A stretch of DNA of 64,000 bases from Cohnella sp. OV330 (GTDB taxonomy: Bacteria; Bacillota; Bacilli; Paenibacillales; Paenibacillaceae), in NCBI RefSeq assembly GCF_900112065.1, contig NZ_FOKE01000001.1, forward strand, positions 450,828-514,827, given 5' to 3'. Of the stretch, positions 16,941 to 26,173 are shown one piece after another. Position 1 is the stretch's first letter, and the number at the start of each line of letters is the position of its first letter. The notes under the pieces were generated by a model. The model had not been told where the DNA came from, did not search any database, and saw only the letters and a list, made by a program, of their open reading frames with translations. The position numbers and the translations under genes are program-made.

Positions 16941-16968
16941 AGGCCAACCAGAGATCCCTGGTTGGCCT
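16941..16968 (-). terminator. Rho-independent terminator of the NHL-SLH gene
   Basis: Perfect 11-base stem AGGCCAACCAG/CTGGTTGGCCT and a T-run on the minus strand. The remaining bases up to the lyase start (about 250) hold only its leader and promoter region. Confidence 0.92.
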
Positions 16969-16982
16969 GATCTAACGCTTAT

Positions 16983-19900
16983 TTAGGAGATGAGTTCCGA
17001 GTTCCGCAGCAGCCGGCGAATCAGCGCCGCGACCTCGGATCTGGTCACGGGCGACTGCGGCGCGAGCAACGACGCGCTTCTCCCGTTGACCAGTCCGGCG
17101 CGCAGACTGTCGATCATCCGGTCGTGCGCCCAAGACGATACTTTGGTCGCATCGCGATATCCCGAGAGCAGCGCTTCGCCCTCTGCGGGCGTCTTCGCGG
17201 CCTCCAGGCCGGTGAGTTCGATCGCTCTGCCGACGATCGCGATGGCTTCTTCCCTCGTGATCTTCGCCTGAGGCCGGAACGTGCCGTCTTCGTAACCGAC
17301 GATCAGTCCGCGGCCGGCTGCCGCGTTCACTTCGCCCGCGAACCAGTCCGCCGCGCCGACGTCCCGGAACTGCGAATCCCCCGTCACCGGACGAAGTCCC
17401 AATCCCCGGGCGATCATCGCGGCGAACTCCGCGCGCGTAATGTCCCGCTTCGGTTGAAACAGGCCCTTCTCGTCTCCGAAGACGATCATCCTCGATCCCA
17501 TGTCGTTGCCCTCCGGCAGCGCCCAATATCCGGCCAGATCGGCGAACGTACGAGGATGACGAACGACGGCATTCGTGCCGTCCGCCAGACTGCGGGCAAC
17601 GACGTAAGTGACGCCGTCGATCGATTCGAGCTTGGTCGGGACGTGCCTGGCGGTCCCGTCGGATGCCAAGACCAAGGATGTCGTCACCTGTGCCGGATCG
17701 ATCGAATCCGGGAGCGCGAGGCCTTGCTGCACGTAATGGTCGTAGCCGGGTGCCGCTGCCTGCTTGTCGCCGAACACGGCGCGCACGGCATAGCTGAACG
17801 GAGACGCGAGGATCGTAAATTCTTCGCCCGACGCCGCTCGCCGGGCTAGATCCGCCTGCTCCGCCGTCGCTTTGGCGATCTCGATCTGCACGCGGGTGCC
17901 TTCTGACGTCGAAGCGGCGCCTAGCGAAGCCGTCAATGAAGCGGTGCCGATCTCCGGCACGGAAAGCGTGTAGAACGCCTTAGGCGTGCGAAGCGTCAGC
18001 GTGGCGTTCTTCTCCTCCAGCGTCTTCGCCATCCCGGCGCTGAGATCCGCGATGGCCGCGTCCGGATCGCCGCATATCGAAATCACGACGATGGGGCGAT
18101 CCCCCGCATCGGCGATGCGCTGCGCGAGACGCTGCTCATTTACCTTTGCGACCACTACTGTGCGCCCGTCCTTTACGGTCTGCCGGCTTGCGCAATCCTG
18201 CTCCGCCTTGCCGTTCACGATCACCTGCACGCAGCAGATGCCAGGCGGGGTCGGGGTCGGCGTGGAAGGGGCGGGACCGCCCGCAGACACCGTTACCGCA
18301 GCCGCTTGGCTCGCCGCGTATGCTTTGCTCGCGCCGGTCAAATCGTTGTTCGTGTTCACTGCCACGGCGTAATAGTACTTCGTCCCGACGGCACCGGTCG
18401 GCGGCGTATACGTATCGCCCGTCGCGCCCGCGATCGGCGTTCCGCCGCTATTGCTGTCCGTCCCATTGCTGTACCACTGGTAGCCGAGCGTACCCGCATC
18501 GCTAATCGTGGCCTTGGCGCTCAGCGTGACGCCGTCGCCGACGTTCGCGCCGGTGTCCGCAGGGTCCTGAGTGATGGCCGGGGCGGCGGCCGATTCGAGC
18601 TCGACGTATCGCAGCCGACCGCCCGGCGCGGCTGGTGGAGAGACGTAAGTGGACAGGTAAAGACGATCTGTGCCCAAAGCAACGGCGTAAGGCATGCTTA
18701 ATTTTGCGAGGTCCGACATGCCGCCGTCGCCGGAATTGCCAGCGGTTCCGTCGCCCGCCACGTTGATCAGAATGCCATCCGGCGTAATCTTGCGAATGCG
18801 ATGGTCCGTCGAATCCGTGAAGTAAACGTCGCCTATGGCGTTCACGGCGATGCCCGTCGGGCCGCCAAGATCTGCGTCTACGGCAGCGCCGCCGGGGCTG
18901 GCATCGCCGGAGAGTCCGGTGCCGCCGATCGTACGGATATTGCCGTTCGTATCGATCTTTCTGATGCGGAGATTGCCTAAATCCGCGAAGTATACATTGC
19001 CGGCCGCATCCGCCGCCACGCCGACAGGCGATTTCAATCGGGCAGCGGCCGCAGAGCCGCCGTCACCAGCGAACCCCGCCGTTCCGTCTCCCGCCACGGT
19101 ACTGACGATTCCGTCCGTGCCGATTTTTCGAATGACATGGTTGGTCAGCTCCGACACGAATAGATTCCCTTGGGGATCGAGCGCAACCCCGATAGGAGCA
19201 TTCATCGCGGCTGCGGTCGCGGGTCCACCGTCACCCGAATAGCCTTGAGTCCCGTTCCCCGCTATCGTGGAGATAACGCCGTTCGCATCGATCTTGCGGA
19301 TGCGTTGATTCCCGCTGTCCGCAATATACAGGTTGCCGGCCGCATCCAGCGCAATGCCGGTCGGAGACGTCAACTGAGCGGCAGCAGCCGGTCCACCGTC
19401 TCCGAAGAATCCCGCGACATCCGTGCCTGCGATGGTCGTGACGATACCCGCGGCGTCGATCCTTCGAATCCGATTGTTTTCGGTATCGGCGTAGAATAGA
19501 TTGCCGGAGGTATCCATCGCCATGGCGTACACGTTGCCGAGCTGCGCGGTCGACGCCAATCGCCCGTCGCCCGAATACGACGTCGTGCCATTGCCCGCGA
19601 CGGTGGAGAGGATGCCTGAGTTATCCACCATTCTGAGCCGGTTGTCGGTTGCCGTGAAATAGACGTCCCCGGCGCTAGTCTGAATATCTATCGGCGTGTC
19701 GAAGCCGGCATCGGTTGCTGCCCCGCCATCCCCCGGAACCGAGACCCCTCCCCCGGCGAAAGTGGTGATATTTCCGGTTATATCTACCTTGCGAATTCGC
19801 TTGTTAGTCGAGTCGGCGATGTAAACGTTGCCGTCGGAATCCGTCGCGACGCCGAGCGGTCGGTAAAGTTTGGCGAACTTGGCGTCTCCCCCGTCGCCCG

Positions 19901-20723
19901 CGTATCCAGACGAGCTGTCTCCTGCGAATGTACTCATCATGTCAACGGAGCCGATTCTCTTAACCTTCCATACCTTGTGGTCGGATACAGTCGCAATGTA
20001 CACATTGCCGCTAGCGTCTACCGCCACATCGGAGGGATACTGTAGGATAATATCGGTAGCCGGCGCGTTGTCTAACGCGACTGCGATGTTCCCGACGCCC
20101 GCATATGTACTGATATCCCCGGCGGTGTCCACCTTCCGGACCCTGAGATTCTGACTATCGGCGATGTACAGATTACCTGAGGCGTCGAACGCCAGTCCCT
20201 TCGGTTTGTTCAATTCGGCGTCCCCGGCTGGCCCGCCGTCGCCGTCAAATCCTGCGGCGCCGGTGCCGACCACCGTGGTGATGATCCCCGTCGCGGCATC
20301 AATCTTTCGCACCCGATTATTTTCAATTTCGGAGATGTACAGATCCCCGCTTGCGTTCAGCGCGAGTCCGTACGCAATGCCAACCCGTGCTTCCTTAGCC
20401 GGGCCTCCGTCGCCAGAATAGCCGTCTACTCCATTCCCCGCGTAGACGACCTCCTGCTGCGTCGACCGGTCGATACGCCGGATGACATGATAGAAGAGAT
20501 CAGACAGGTAAATATAATCGTGGTTCATCGCCATAGCCGTCACATTCTGAGCGACATCTGTCGCTTGTCCTACGCCGTAGCTCCCGGCGACGAATCCGAT
20601 CGGCGCCTTGGCCGCCGACGCAGTGCCGGAGCCAAGTCCCTCCGCTGCTCCAACTAAAATCATGAAGGCCATCAGGCATTTAAAGATGTCTCCCAGGCTG
20701 CTCTTTCTGCGTTGCTTCACCAA
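16983..20723 (-). CDS. NHL-repeat beta-propeller protein with three SLH domains
   Basis: 1246 residues, start TTG 20723 (or GTG 20720) after AGGAG. A signal peptide ends near ASAAK. About eleven NHL-type blades follow (about 40-690) with repeats such as YIADSGNQRIRKID and TIAGNGTQGYSGDGGPA, probably two propellers. Then comes an Ig-like domain (about 714-815), a Pro/Thr linker, a beta-rich region of unknown type and three SLH domains (about 1055-1246; FADLAGYWA, FRDVGAADWFAGEV, YRDATKVSSWAHD). SLH domains bind secondary cell-wall polymers, so the protein should be displayed on the cell surface. It is monocistronic. The ligand of the propeller is unknown. Confidence 0.92.
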   Translation of the reverse strand: MVKQRRKSSLGDIFKCLMAFMILVGAAEGLGSGTASAAKAPIGFVAGSYGVGQATDVAQNVTAMAMNHDYIYLSDLFYHVIRRIDRSTQQEVVYAGNGVDGYSGDGGPAKEARVGIAYGLALNASGDLYISEIENNRVRKIDAATGIITTVVGTGAAGFDGDGGPAGDAELNKPKGLAFDASGNLYIADSQNLRVRKVDTAGDISTYAGVGNIAVALDNAPATDIILQYPSDVAVDASGNVYIATVSDHKVWKVKRIGSVDMMSTFAGDSSSGYAGDGGDAKFAKLYRPLGVATDSDGNVYIADSTNKRIRKVDITGNITTFAGGGVSVPGDGGAATDAGFDTPIDIQTSAGDVYFTATDNRLRMVDNSGILSTVAGNGTTSYSGDGRLASTAQLGNVYAMAMDTSGNLFYADTENNRIRRIDAAGIVTTIAGTDVAGFFGDGGPAAAAQLTSPTGIALDAAGNLYIADSGNQRIRKIDANGVISTIAGNGTQGYSGDGGPATAAAMNAPIGVALDPQGNLFVSELTNHVIRKIGTDGIVSTVAGDGTAGFAGDGGSAAAARLKSPVGVAADAAGNVYFADLGNLRIRKIDTNGNIRTIGGTGLSGDASPGGAAVDADLGGPTGIAVNAIGDVYFTDSTDHRIRKITPDGILINVAGDGTAGNSGDGGMSDLAKLSMPYAVALGTDRLYLSTYVSPPAAPGGRLRYVELESAAAPAITQDPADTGANVGDGVTLSAKATISDAGTLGYQWYSNGTDSNSGGTPIAGATGDTYTPPTGAVGTKYYYAVAVNTNNDLTGASKAYAASQAAAVTVSAGGPAPSTPTPTPPGICCVQVIVNGKAEQDCASRQTVKDGRTVVVAKVNEQRLAQRIADAGDRPIVVISICGDPDAAIADLSAGMAKTLEEKNATLTLRTPKAFYTLSVPEIGTASLTASLGAASTSEGTRVQIEIAKATAEQADLARRAASGEEFTILASPFSYAVRAVFGDKQAAAPGYDHYVQQGLALPDSIDPAQVTTSLVLASDGTARHVPTKLESIDGVTYVVARSLADGTNAVVRHPRTFADLAGYWALPEGNDMGSRMIVFGDEKGLFQPKRDITRAEFAAMIARGLGLRPVTGDSQFRDVGAADWFAGEVNAAAGRGLIVGYEDGTFRPQAKITREEAIAIVGRAIELTGLEAAKTPAEGEALLSGYRDATKVSSWAHDRMIDSLRAGLVNGRSASLLAPQSPVTRSEVAALIRRLLRNSELIS

Positions 20724-21055
20724 TTCGTCTTTCTCCTCTCGCGCCGTCGATCAACTTCCAAGTCGACTTCATTCGCCATAAATTTACATATTTCTCTCCC
20801 TATTATAAACACTGCCGGGTTGACCGGACATCCATCTTTTGGCGGATAAAAAAAGCAGACTCGGACGAAGTCGAAGAAGCATACGCAGCATTTTCCGGTT
20901 ATTTCGGCTTCGCAGACCTTACCTTCAGCACCGTTATCCGTTTTTTCGGCTATCTCGTCTACCTTATTAACAGCATGGCTTACTCGGAACGAACCATCTA
21001 ACCGTTGAACATCGCTTGTAAGTACAGCGCTTCCCCCGCTTGCGATTCGGTTATT
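20724..21055. other. Intergenic stretch without a recognised gene
   Basis: It contains the promoter and leader of the NHL-SLH gene at its left. The right part is pyrimidine-rich with two similar segments ending TTTCGGCT (about 20893-20909 and 20930-20950). No open frame with family similarity was seen. Confidence 0.5.
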
Positions 21056-21463
21056 TTACAAGATTTTCGAAAATAAAATCTCTAAAGGCTCCTGCTCTAG
21101 CAGCAGGCATCCCGCATCCCGATATCCGGAATTTCTATAGAAATGCTGCGCCTCTTCGTTAGACAAGGTGGATGTCATCACGACTTTAAAGCCTTTTTGC
21201 TTCATGTCCTCTTCCCAGAATCGCACGGCCTTCCTCCCTAATCCCTTACTGCGATAGGGTTCGTCGATCCATATCATATTCATAAACGGCGTGTTATCCC
21301 AAAAATAGCCGTAACGCATCCAGCCTATAACGACGTGGTCGTCGGTTGTAAAAATATATATTTCTTTTTGACTGATTTTTTGCGCAATTAAGCTTTCTAA
21401 CAAATGACGATCATGCTTCTTGATGTAGTCGTAGTCCGATTCAGTCGCATAAATAATTCTCAA
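21056..21463 (-). CDS. GNAT family N-acetyltransferase
   Basis: 135 residues from TTG 21463, chosen because AGGAGGGG lies just upstream; a longer in-frame start has no such site. The acetyl-CoA fold is shown by NMIWIDEPYRSKGLGRKAVRFW (the motif A loop appears as R-S-K-G-L-G) and by MTSTLSNEEAQHFYRNSGYRDAG near the end. It transfers an acetyl group to an unknown amine. Divergent from the HAD phosphatase gene. Confidence 0.88.
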   Translation of the reverse strand: MRIIYATESDYDYIKKHDRHLLESLIAQKISQKEIYIFTTDDHVVIGWMRYGYFWDNTPFMNMIWIDEPYRSKGLGRKAVRFWEEDMKQKGFKVVMTSTLSNEEAQHFYRNSGYRDAGCLLLEQEPLEILFSKIL

Positions 21464-21547
21464 ACGGTCCCCTCCTAACGAACGGTTCATATGTATAATC
21501 ATACTATGTATCTAAAAATCTTAGCATCGCCTTCCGGGAGGTAGCAC

Positions 21548-22249
21548 GTGAGCTACAAAGCGATTCTCTTTGATCTCGACAATACGCTGTTAAACTACTC
21601 GATGAGCGAACTCAAATCCATGCAAAACACAGTAGAAAAGCACGGACTCATCCATAAAGAAGCATTTTCGTGGGACGCTTTTTGGGCGCTTTTCAGCGAC
21701 ATCAACTTCCGTTATTGGAATGAGCGCCTCATATCCAACTATACGATTCATCAAGTATTAGAATATTCGTTCCGGGATACGCTCGAAGGACTTGCATTAG
21801 ATCATTCGGAAGCGAGCATTCTCTCTGCGTTATACTGGAAAACCTTTTGTCTCGCTTGCGACTTCGAGGAGCATGCCATGGAGACCCTGACATACTTGCA
21901 TGGCAGGCACAAGCTGGCCATCATCTCCAACGGCATCGGCGAAGCCCAAAGAAGCAGGCTCGCCGCGGGCGGGATGAATCACTTTTTCGACGCCCTGATT
22001 ATCTCGGATGAAGTCGGCTACTGGAAGCCCGATAAGAAAATATTCGACGAAGCGCTTAAGCAATTAAGCATAGACCGTAGCGAGGCTTTGTTCGTTGGCG
22101 ATTCGTTGCGGGACGACTACCATGGCGCGATCAATGCCGGCATCGATTTTTGCTACTACAATCGACAGGGTCAACCGATCGATGCGGATGTTCGCCCGAA
22201 GTATGTCATTAATAGTTTGATGAATGTGGCTAGCTTACTGGGGAATTAA
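21548..22249 (+). CDS. HAD superfamily hydrolase, YjjG-like
   Basis: 233 residues, GTG start after GGGAGGTAG. HAD motifs are present: I, ILFDLDNTLL with the nucleophile Asp; II, IISNG; III, Lys in YWKPDKKIFDEAL; IV, FVGDSLRDDYHGAINAG. The helical cap between motifs I and II fits the subclass that includes noncanonical nucleotide phosphatases of the YjjG type. It acts in the cytoplasm. The stop lies 15 bases from the end of the convergent tatD gene. Confidence 0.9.
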   Translation: MSYKAILFDLDNTLLNYSMSELKSMQNTVEKHGLIHKEAFSWDAFWALFSDINFRYWNERLISNYTIHQVLEYSFRDTLEGLALDHSEASILSALYWKTFCLACDFEEHAMETLTYLHGRHKLAIISNGIGEAQRSRLAAGGMNHFFDALIISDEVGYWKPDKKIFDEALKQLSIDRSEALFVGDSLRDDYHGAINAGIDFCYYNRQGQPIDADVRPKYVINSLMNVASLLGN

Positions 22250-22264
22250 GGGAAGACCGGCGCT

Positions 22265-23059
22265 TTATTGCAAACCAAAAAACGCCCGCGCCGTCTCCGT
22301 CGTCGCCTTCGCCACTTCCTCGGCCGGCCTGCCGATGCATTTGGCTACGGCTTGCAAAATGTGCTGTAGGAACGCAGGCTCATTCCTGCCCTCCGCCGGC
22401 TTCTCCTTCAGATCCCGAGGCGTCAGGAAAGGGGCGTCCGTCTCCACCATGAGTCGATCGAGCGGAATGTTCCGAACGAGATCGCGCAGCGGCTTGCCCC
22501 TTCGCTCGTCGCAGATCCAGCCCGTAATGCCGATATGGAAGCCCATATCGAGGTATGCTTTAAGCTCTGCGTACGTCCCCGTAAAGCAATGAACGACTGC
22601 TTTAGGCGCTCCATGCTCCTTCAGCATCGATACGAAATCCTGATGCGCCTCCCGCTCGTGCAAAAATAGCGGCATGTCCAACTCCATCGCCAGTTTGATC
22701 TGTTCGCCGAACCATCTGCGCTGCACGTCCCGCGGCGAGAAATCCCGATTGTAATCCAGCCCGCATTCTCCGATCGCGACGACTTCCGGCTGAGTGGCCA
22801 ACGACTTCAGTTTTTGAATCGTTTCTTGGCTGCAGCTCTTCGCATCATGGGGATGCACGCCCGCCGTCGCATACAGCTTACCCGGATATTGTCGGGCGTA
22901 GCGCGCAGCTTCTTGGCTGCTCCTAAGGCTGGTCCCGGTAATAACGAGCGGCGCCACGCCGGCGGAGGTTGCCTTTTCCACGACCGTCTCCCGGTCCTGG
23001 TTAAACGAACGGTGCATCAGATTTACGCCAATATCGATGATTGGATCGGAATTATTCAT
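22265..23059 (-). CDS. TatD family metal-dependent DNase
   Basis: 264 residues. An amidohydrolase-type TIM barrel with IDIGVNLMHRSF at the start (in place of the usual DxHxH), AGVHPHDAK, GECGLDYNRDFS, PLFLHERE, HCFTG and VETDAPFLTP, all canonical TatD metal-ligand segments. The usual first HxH is reduced to NLMH, so one ligand may differ. The start overlaps the end of the kptA-like gene by 8 bases, implying translational coupling. Confidence 0.9.
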   Translation of the reverse strand: MNNSDPIIDIGVNLMHRSFNQDRETVVEKATSAGVAPLVITGTSLRSSQEAARYARQYPGKLYATAGVHPHDAKSCSQETIQKLKSLATQPEVVAIGECGLDYNRDFSPRDVQRRWFGEQIKLAMELDMPLFLHEREAHQDFVSMLKEHGAPKAVVHCFTGTYAELKAYLDMGFHIGITGWICDERRGKPLRDLVRNIPLDRLMVETDAPFLTPRDLKEKPAEGRNEPAFLQHILQAVAKCIGRPAEEVAKATTETARAFFGLQ

Positions 23060-23627
23060 CTCTTCTCCCCTCCAGTGCGTCCCATACTGAGCAGCACGAT
23101 GGCGGTACCCGGTCAGCTAGCCACACCTCGTTGCCTGCATAATAAAATGAAATGCCCAGCTCCCGCGCGACGGCCGTGTTCACGCGTAGAATAACAAGCT
23201 CTCCCCTTCGGCTTCCTGCGATCGTCGCAAAGTGAGTGCCTTCCGAGAGATGGACATACTGACGGCTCATAGGGCTTAACCCCTCTGCGAGAATGGAGGG
23301 GAGCGCCTTCGTATTCGTGCCGTGATACAGAATCTCCGGCGGATCGCCAGGCGTATATTGAACTTTATCATGACTGTGTCCGTATCTAGCCCGTATACGT
23401 TCCTGTTCGATGATAAATCGCTGTTTATCGGAATTACGCACGACTTGCTCGAGATCTTCCCGCGTCACCCACGACCAGCTTGGCTGAGCTTGAATGGCTT
23501 CTATCAAGGAATTCAGCGGACATGAACCGTCTTCCGGATCGAGCGCCACGCCAAACATCTCGGGACTGTGCCGCAAAATCTTGGTCATCAATTTGCTCAG
23601 GTTTTTCTCCGATTGCTGATTCAACAT
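23052..23627 (-). CDS. kptA: RNA 2'-phosphotransferase, KptA/Tpt1 family
   Basis: 191 residues from ATG 23627 (AGGAAAGG upstream). Family motifs: LSKLMTKILRHSPE, ARYGHSHDKVQYTPGDPPE, LYHGTNTKALPSI and HLSEGTHFATIAGSRRGE. Tpt1 enzymes remove an internal RNA 2'-phosphate with NAD+. In bacteria without tRNA splicing the natural substrate is debated. Its 3' end overlaps tatD by 8 bases, so the two nucleic-acid enzymes are co-translated. Confidence 0.94.
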   Translation of the reverse strand: MLNQQSEKNLSKLMTKILRHSPEMFGVALDPEDGSCPLNSLIEAIQAQPSWSWVTREDLEQVVRNSDKQRFIIEQERIRARYGHSHDKVQYTPGDPPEILYHGTNTKALPSILAEGLSPMSRQYVHLSEGTHFATIAGSRRGELVILRVNTAVARELGISFYYAGNEVWLADRVPPSCCSVWDALEGRRDE

Positions 23628-23807
23628 AGTTATCCTTTCCTGTGCTACATCATGACATCGTATGATTTGATATGATATGGCGTTGTGGTCCGTATAGCTT
23701 AGACGGTAAATTTTGGAACAAAGTTGCGTTTGCGCATTTAATCGGCTAGCGCTTTTGCAACGATCTTGCGTTTCTACGCACATACTCGCCGACGCTCAAC
23801 AAAAAAT

Positions 23808-23844
23808 AGCCATGAAAAACCTCCCAATGAGGTTCTTCATGGCT
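23808..23844 (-). terminator. Rho-independent terminator of the SpoIIP-like gene
   Basis: Stem AGCCATGAAAAACCTC with GAGGTTCTTCATGGCT (one mismatch), five-base loop, and TTTTTT on the minus strand. Confidence 0.9.
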
Positions 23845-23871
23845 CGCTTTCGTTAACAAACCGTCTATCGA

Positions 23872-25134
23872 TCAGCTCAGCCTCATCGCCCCGACATAAG
23901 CGGCGAATATATCGGCAAACGCATCGGCCGTATTCAGCGCCTCCTGCAAGGTGTTGTTGGCGCCGCCGAACTCGAGCAGCATGCTGTTAGGCGACAGCGA
24001 TTGGTTGTATTCGCCGTCTCCATGCGCCTTGTCCTTCATCAGCACGCCCCGCGACAGGCCGGGATACTTCTTTTCAAGCCGTTCATGCAGCGCTTCCGCG
24101 AACCGCTGGTTGGCCTTGTAGTCGCCATTCCCCATGCCGATGACGAACAGGATCCGGGCATATGTCTTGCCGCCCACCGTCACCGTCGTCTGCTTGCGCG
24201 GCACGTCGCCGTCCCGGTGAATATCGAAGAAATAGCCGAGCGACGCATTCTCCTTCATCGCCGTCTGCACGATCTTGCGGGATTCGGTATACGACTGCGA
24301 AAAGCTCAGGTTCTTTTCCGCAAGACGCTCCGTAATATCGTCATCCGCCGTGAAGGCCGAGACGCCTCTCTTCTGCAGCGCGGTTCCCAGTCGATCGCCC
24401 ACCAACGTGATGTTGACCTTAGGGTCGTCGATGGACGAGCCTTTGGTCTGCGTCGCGACGTTCTTCCAAGATTCCCGGTTGTGCGTATGGTAAATATAAA
24501 CCTGCCGGCCGCTCGTCGCCGTCACCGTCTTCGTTCCGGAAGTGCCTGTGCCGCCCGTCGATACGACCCATGCAGCCACGTAGGCTGTCCCCTTCGTACC
24601 GCGAGAGATTCGATACCAGTCCCCTACCTTAGCGAGAATGGGGTACGTCTCTCCCGGCTGCGCCTTGCCGACGATCTCGTCCTCGGTGCTCGGACCTTTG
24701 CGCAAATTCGTCACGTCCGTGATCTTCACGACCGCAGGCTCGTTACTCGTCTTGACGACCGCCGGGATGACGTTTCCGGTCGTTCCTCCGGTCGTCTGCT
24801 TGATATAATCGGCGAATACCCAGCCCGTCTGCTTGTCCGACAGTTGAATTTTCAGCCACTCGCCCTGCTTGTCCAGCACCTCGTAGCTGCCGCTTTTGCC
24901 GATCATCTGGATGACCGACGCAGTCAGCTTCGGCGACGTCCGTACGTTCAGACGGTCGACGGTGCTCTGGGCATACGTTTTGCTCGCCTTCACGTCAGCC
25001 GTTTTCACCGCGGCGCCGCTCTTCGACTGGGAGGAAGCCGCCTGTGCAATAGACGGTCCGGTCGTACCGAGCAGCAGACATGCGCTGATTACCGCGCTTC
25101 CGATCGCATAACGCAATAAGTCCGCCCCTTTCAT
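23872..25134 (-). CDS. SpoIIP-like peptidoglycan hydrolase with two SH3b domains
   Basis: 420 residues from ATG 25134; a TTG at 25116 has the better AAAGGGG site. The N-terminal hydrophobic segment (YAIGSAVISACLLLG) is a signal or anchor. Two bacterial SH3 domains follow (VDRLNVRTSPK; VTNLRKGPSTEDEIVG). The C-terminal half is SpoIIP-type: VYIYHTHNRESW, YFFDIHRDG, TVTVGGKTYARILFVIG, MLLEFGGANN. SpoIIP cleaves peptidoglycan during engulfment. The SH3b-containing form may be a second, wall-targeted paralogue. Monocistronic with its own terminator. Confidence 0.88.
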   Translation of the reverse strand: MKGADLLRYAIGSAVISACLLLGTTGPSIAQAASSQSKSGAAVKTADVKASKTYAQSTVDRLNVRTSPKLTASVIQMIGKSGSYEVLDKQGEWLKIQLSDKQTGWVFADYIKQTTGGTTGNVIPAVVKTSNEPAVVKITDVTNLRKGPSTEDEIVGKAQPGETYPILAKVGDWYRISRGTKGTAYVAAWVVSTGGTGTSGTKTVTATSGRQVYIYHTHNRESWKNVATQTKGSSIDDPKVNITLVGDRLGTALQKRGVSAFTADDDITERLAEKNLSFSQSYTESRKIVQTAMKENASLGYFFDIHRDGDVPRKQTTVTVGGKTYARILFVIGMGNGDYKANQRFAEALHERLEKKYPGLSRGVLMKDKAHGDGEYNQSLSPNSMLLEFGGANNTLQEALNTADAFADIFAAYVGAMRLS

Positions 25135-25244
25135 ATTAAAAAAATAGGAAGATGACTCATCCGGCTTCTCGACCAACACGAATTCGACATCAATCTCCGA
25201 TTTCCTGCTTGGATCGCTAAATTCCGTCGTATAAACGGCAAAAA

Positions 25245-25269
25245 GACCAGCCGGATTTTCCGGCTGACC
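25245..25269 (-). terminator. Rho-independent terminator upstream of the SpoIIP-like gene
   Basis: Stem CAGCCGGA/TCCGGCTG with a three-base loop and TTTTT on the minus strand. It would end transcripts from the YdeI/VOC unit after they cross the hairpin repeat array. Confidence 0.75.
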
Positions 25270-25357
25270 TGCTCTAGCGATTATCGAACCTCTTTTCGTT
25301 AGCAAAATCCCTTTGAAAGGTAAAGGTCGAGACTGCCTAAATTAAAAGCGAGATTTC

Positions 25358-25559
25358 GGCGCCAAGCGTGGCAAGAGACGCTCCACAGCGTCTCTTGGCG
25401 GGAATCCGGCGTCAAGCGTGGCGAAGAGACGCTCCAAAGCGTCTCTTGGCGGGAATTCGGCGCCAGGCGTGGCGAAGAGACGCTCCAAAGCGTCTCTTGG
25501 CGGGAATTCGGCGCCAGGCGTGGCGAGGAGACGCTGCACAGCGTCTCTTGGCGCCAAAC
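25358..25559. repeat. Four-copy 51-bp tandem repeat, each with a hairpin
   Basis: Four units of 50-51 bases starting GGCGCCA(A/G)GCGTGGCGA. Each contains the perfect stem AGAGACGCT...AGCGTCTCT with a four-base loop (CCAA or similar) and ends TTGGCGGGAATTC. The outer units are slightly diverged (CCACA, GCACA loops). The period is a multiple of three, so reading frames stay open, but no ribosome site or family supports a protein. It lies between the YdeI-like gene and its apparent terminator. Confidence 0.9.
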
Positions 25560-25609
25560 AGGGTACCAGTTGACGAACGGTCCCCATTTGAGGCCGTACC
25601 ACTCGAGCT

Positions 25610-26173
25610 CTATAACAGCCGCCCGCCGTCGTGCCACTGACCGTACAACTTGTTTTGCCTGGTGCATTGAATAAACTTCTCTAGTCTCTTGTTGAATAAA
25701 TCGACATCCTTTTTATAGCTTTGAATGGTGTCGATTCGGACGGTTCGGTACAAAACCGGGAACTTGGAGAAATTCTCGTACGCCGTCTCATCCTCTCTTA
25801 GCCGTTGCTCGATGAGCGGATCTATCCTGAACGAGTCCGGACGCATATCCGGAAGAACGCGCCTGCCCTCCTCCGTCATCAGCCCCAGTCTCTCAAGACG
25901 GCGAACCCGCGCTTTATTCAGTTCGGTCCATGCGCTTTTTCGGCTCCTAGGGGATAGTCTCTGCGCGAGCGCCGTCTCGGAGATTTTCTTTCTCGTGCCG
26001 TCGATCCACCCAAAGCATAAGGCCTGCTCGACGACGTCCAGATAGAGCAAAGTACCCGCAGCCGGCTTCATGCTGACGATCGCCCAGCATTCTTTTTCGG
26101 TCCCGCCGTTTTCGCGGAGCCAGGCTCTTAAGTCTTCTTTGGTCGTTGCGGCCAGCAGATTTTTAATTTCCAT
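25610..26173 (-). CDS. YdeI/OmpD-associated family protein
   Basis: 187 residues. The family text is clear: DLRAWLRENGGTEKECWAI, ALCFGWIDGTRKKI, LSPRSRKSAWTELNKARV and LERLGLMTEEGR. Proteins of this family are linked to bacteriocin or stress protection in some bacteria, but the mechanism is unknown. The start overlaps the end of the VOC gene by 11 bases, so they are translated as a unit. Confidence 0.92.
   Translation of the reverse strand: MEIKNLLAATTKEDLRAWLRENGGTEKECWAIVSMKPAAGTLLYLDVVEQALCFGWIDGTRKKISETALAQRLSPRSRKSAWTELNKARVRRLERLGLMTEEGRRVLPDMRPDSFRIDPLIEQRLREDETAYENFSKFPVLYRTVRIDTIQSYKKDVDLFNKRLEKFIQCTRQNKLYGQWHDGGRLL

Noticed and set aside
25358..25559. CRISPR array
   Set aside because: Units are contiguous tandem copies without unique spacers, and no cas genes are present.
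25299..25667. Repeat-encoded protein of 122 codons
   Set aside because: Only the 51-base period keeps the frame open (also in other frames). There is no ribosome site, and it overlaps the YdeI-like gene and the hairpin array.
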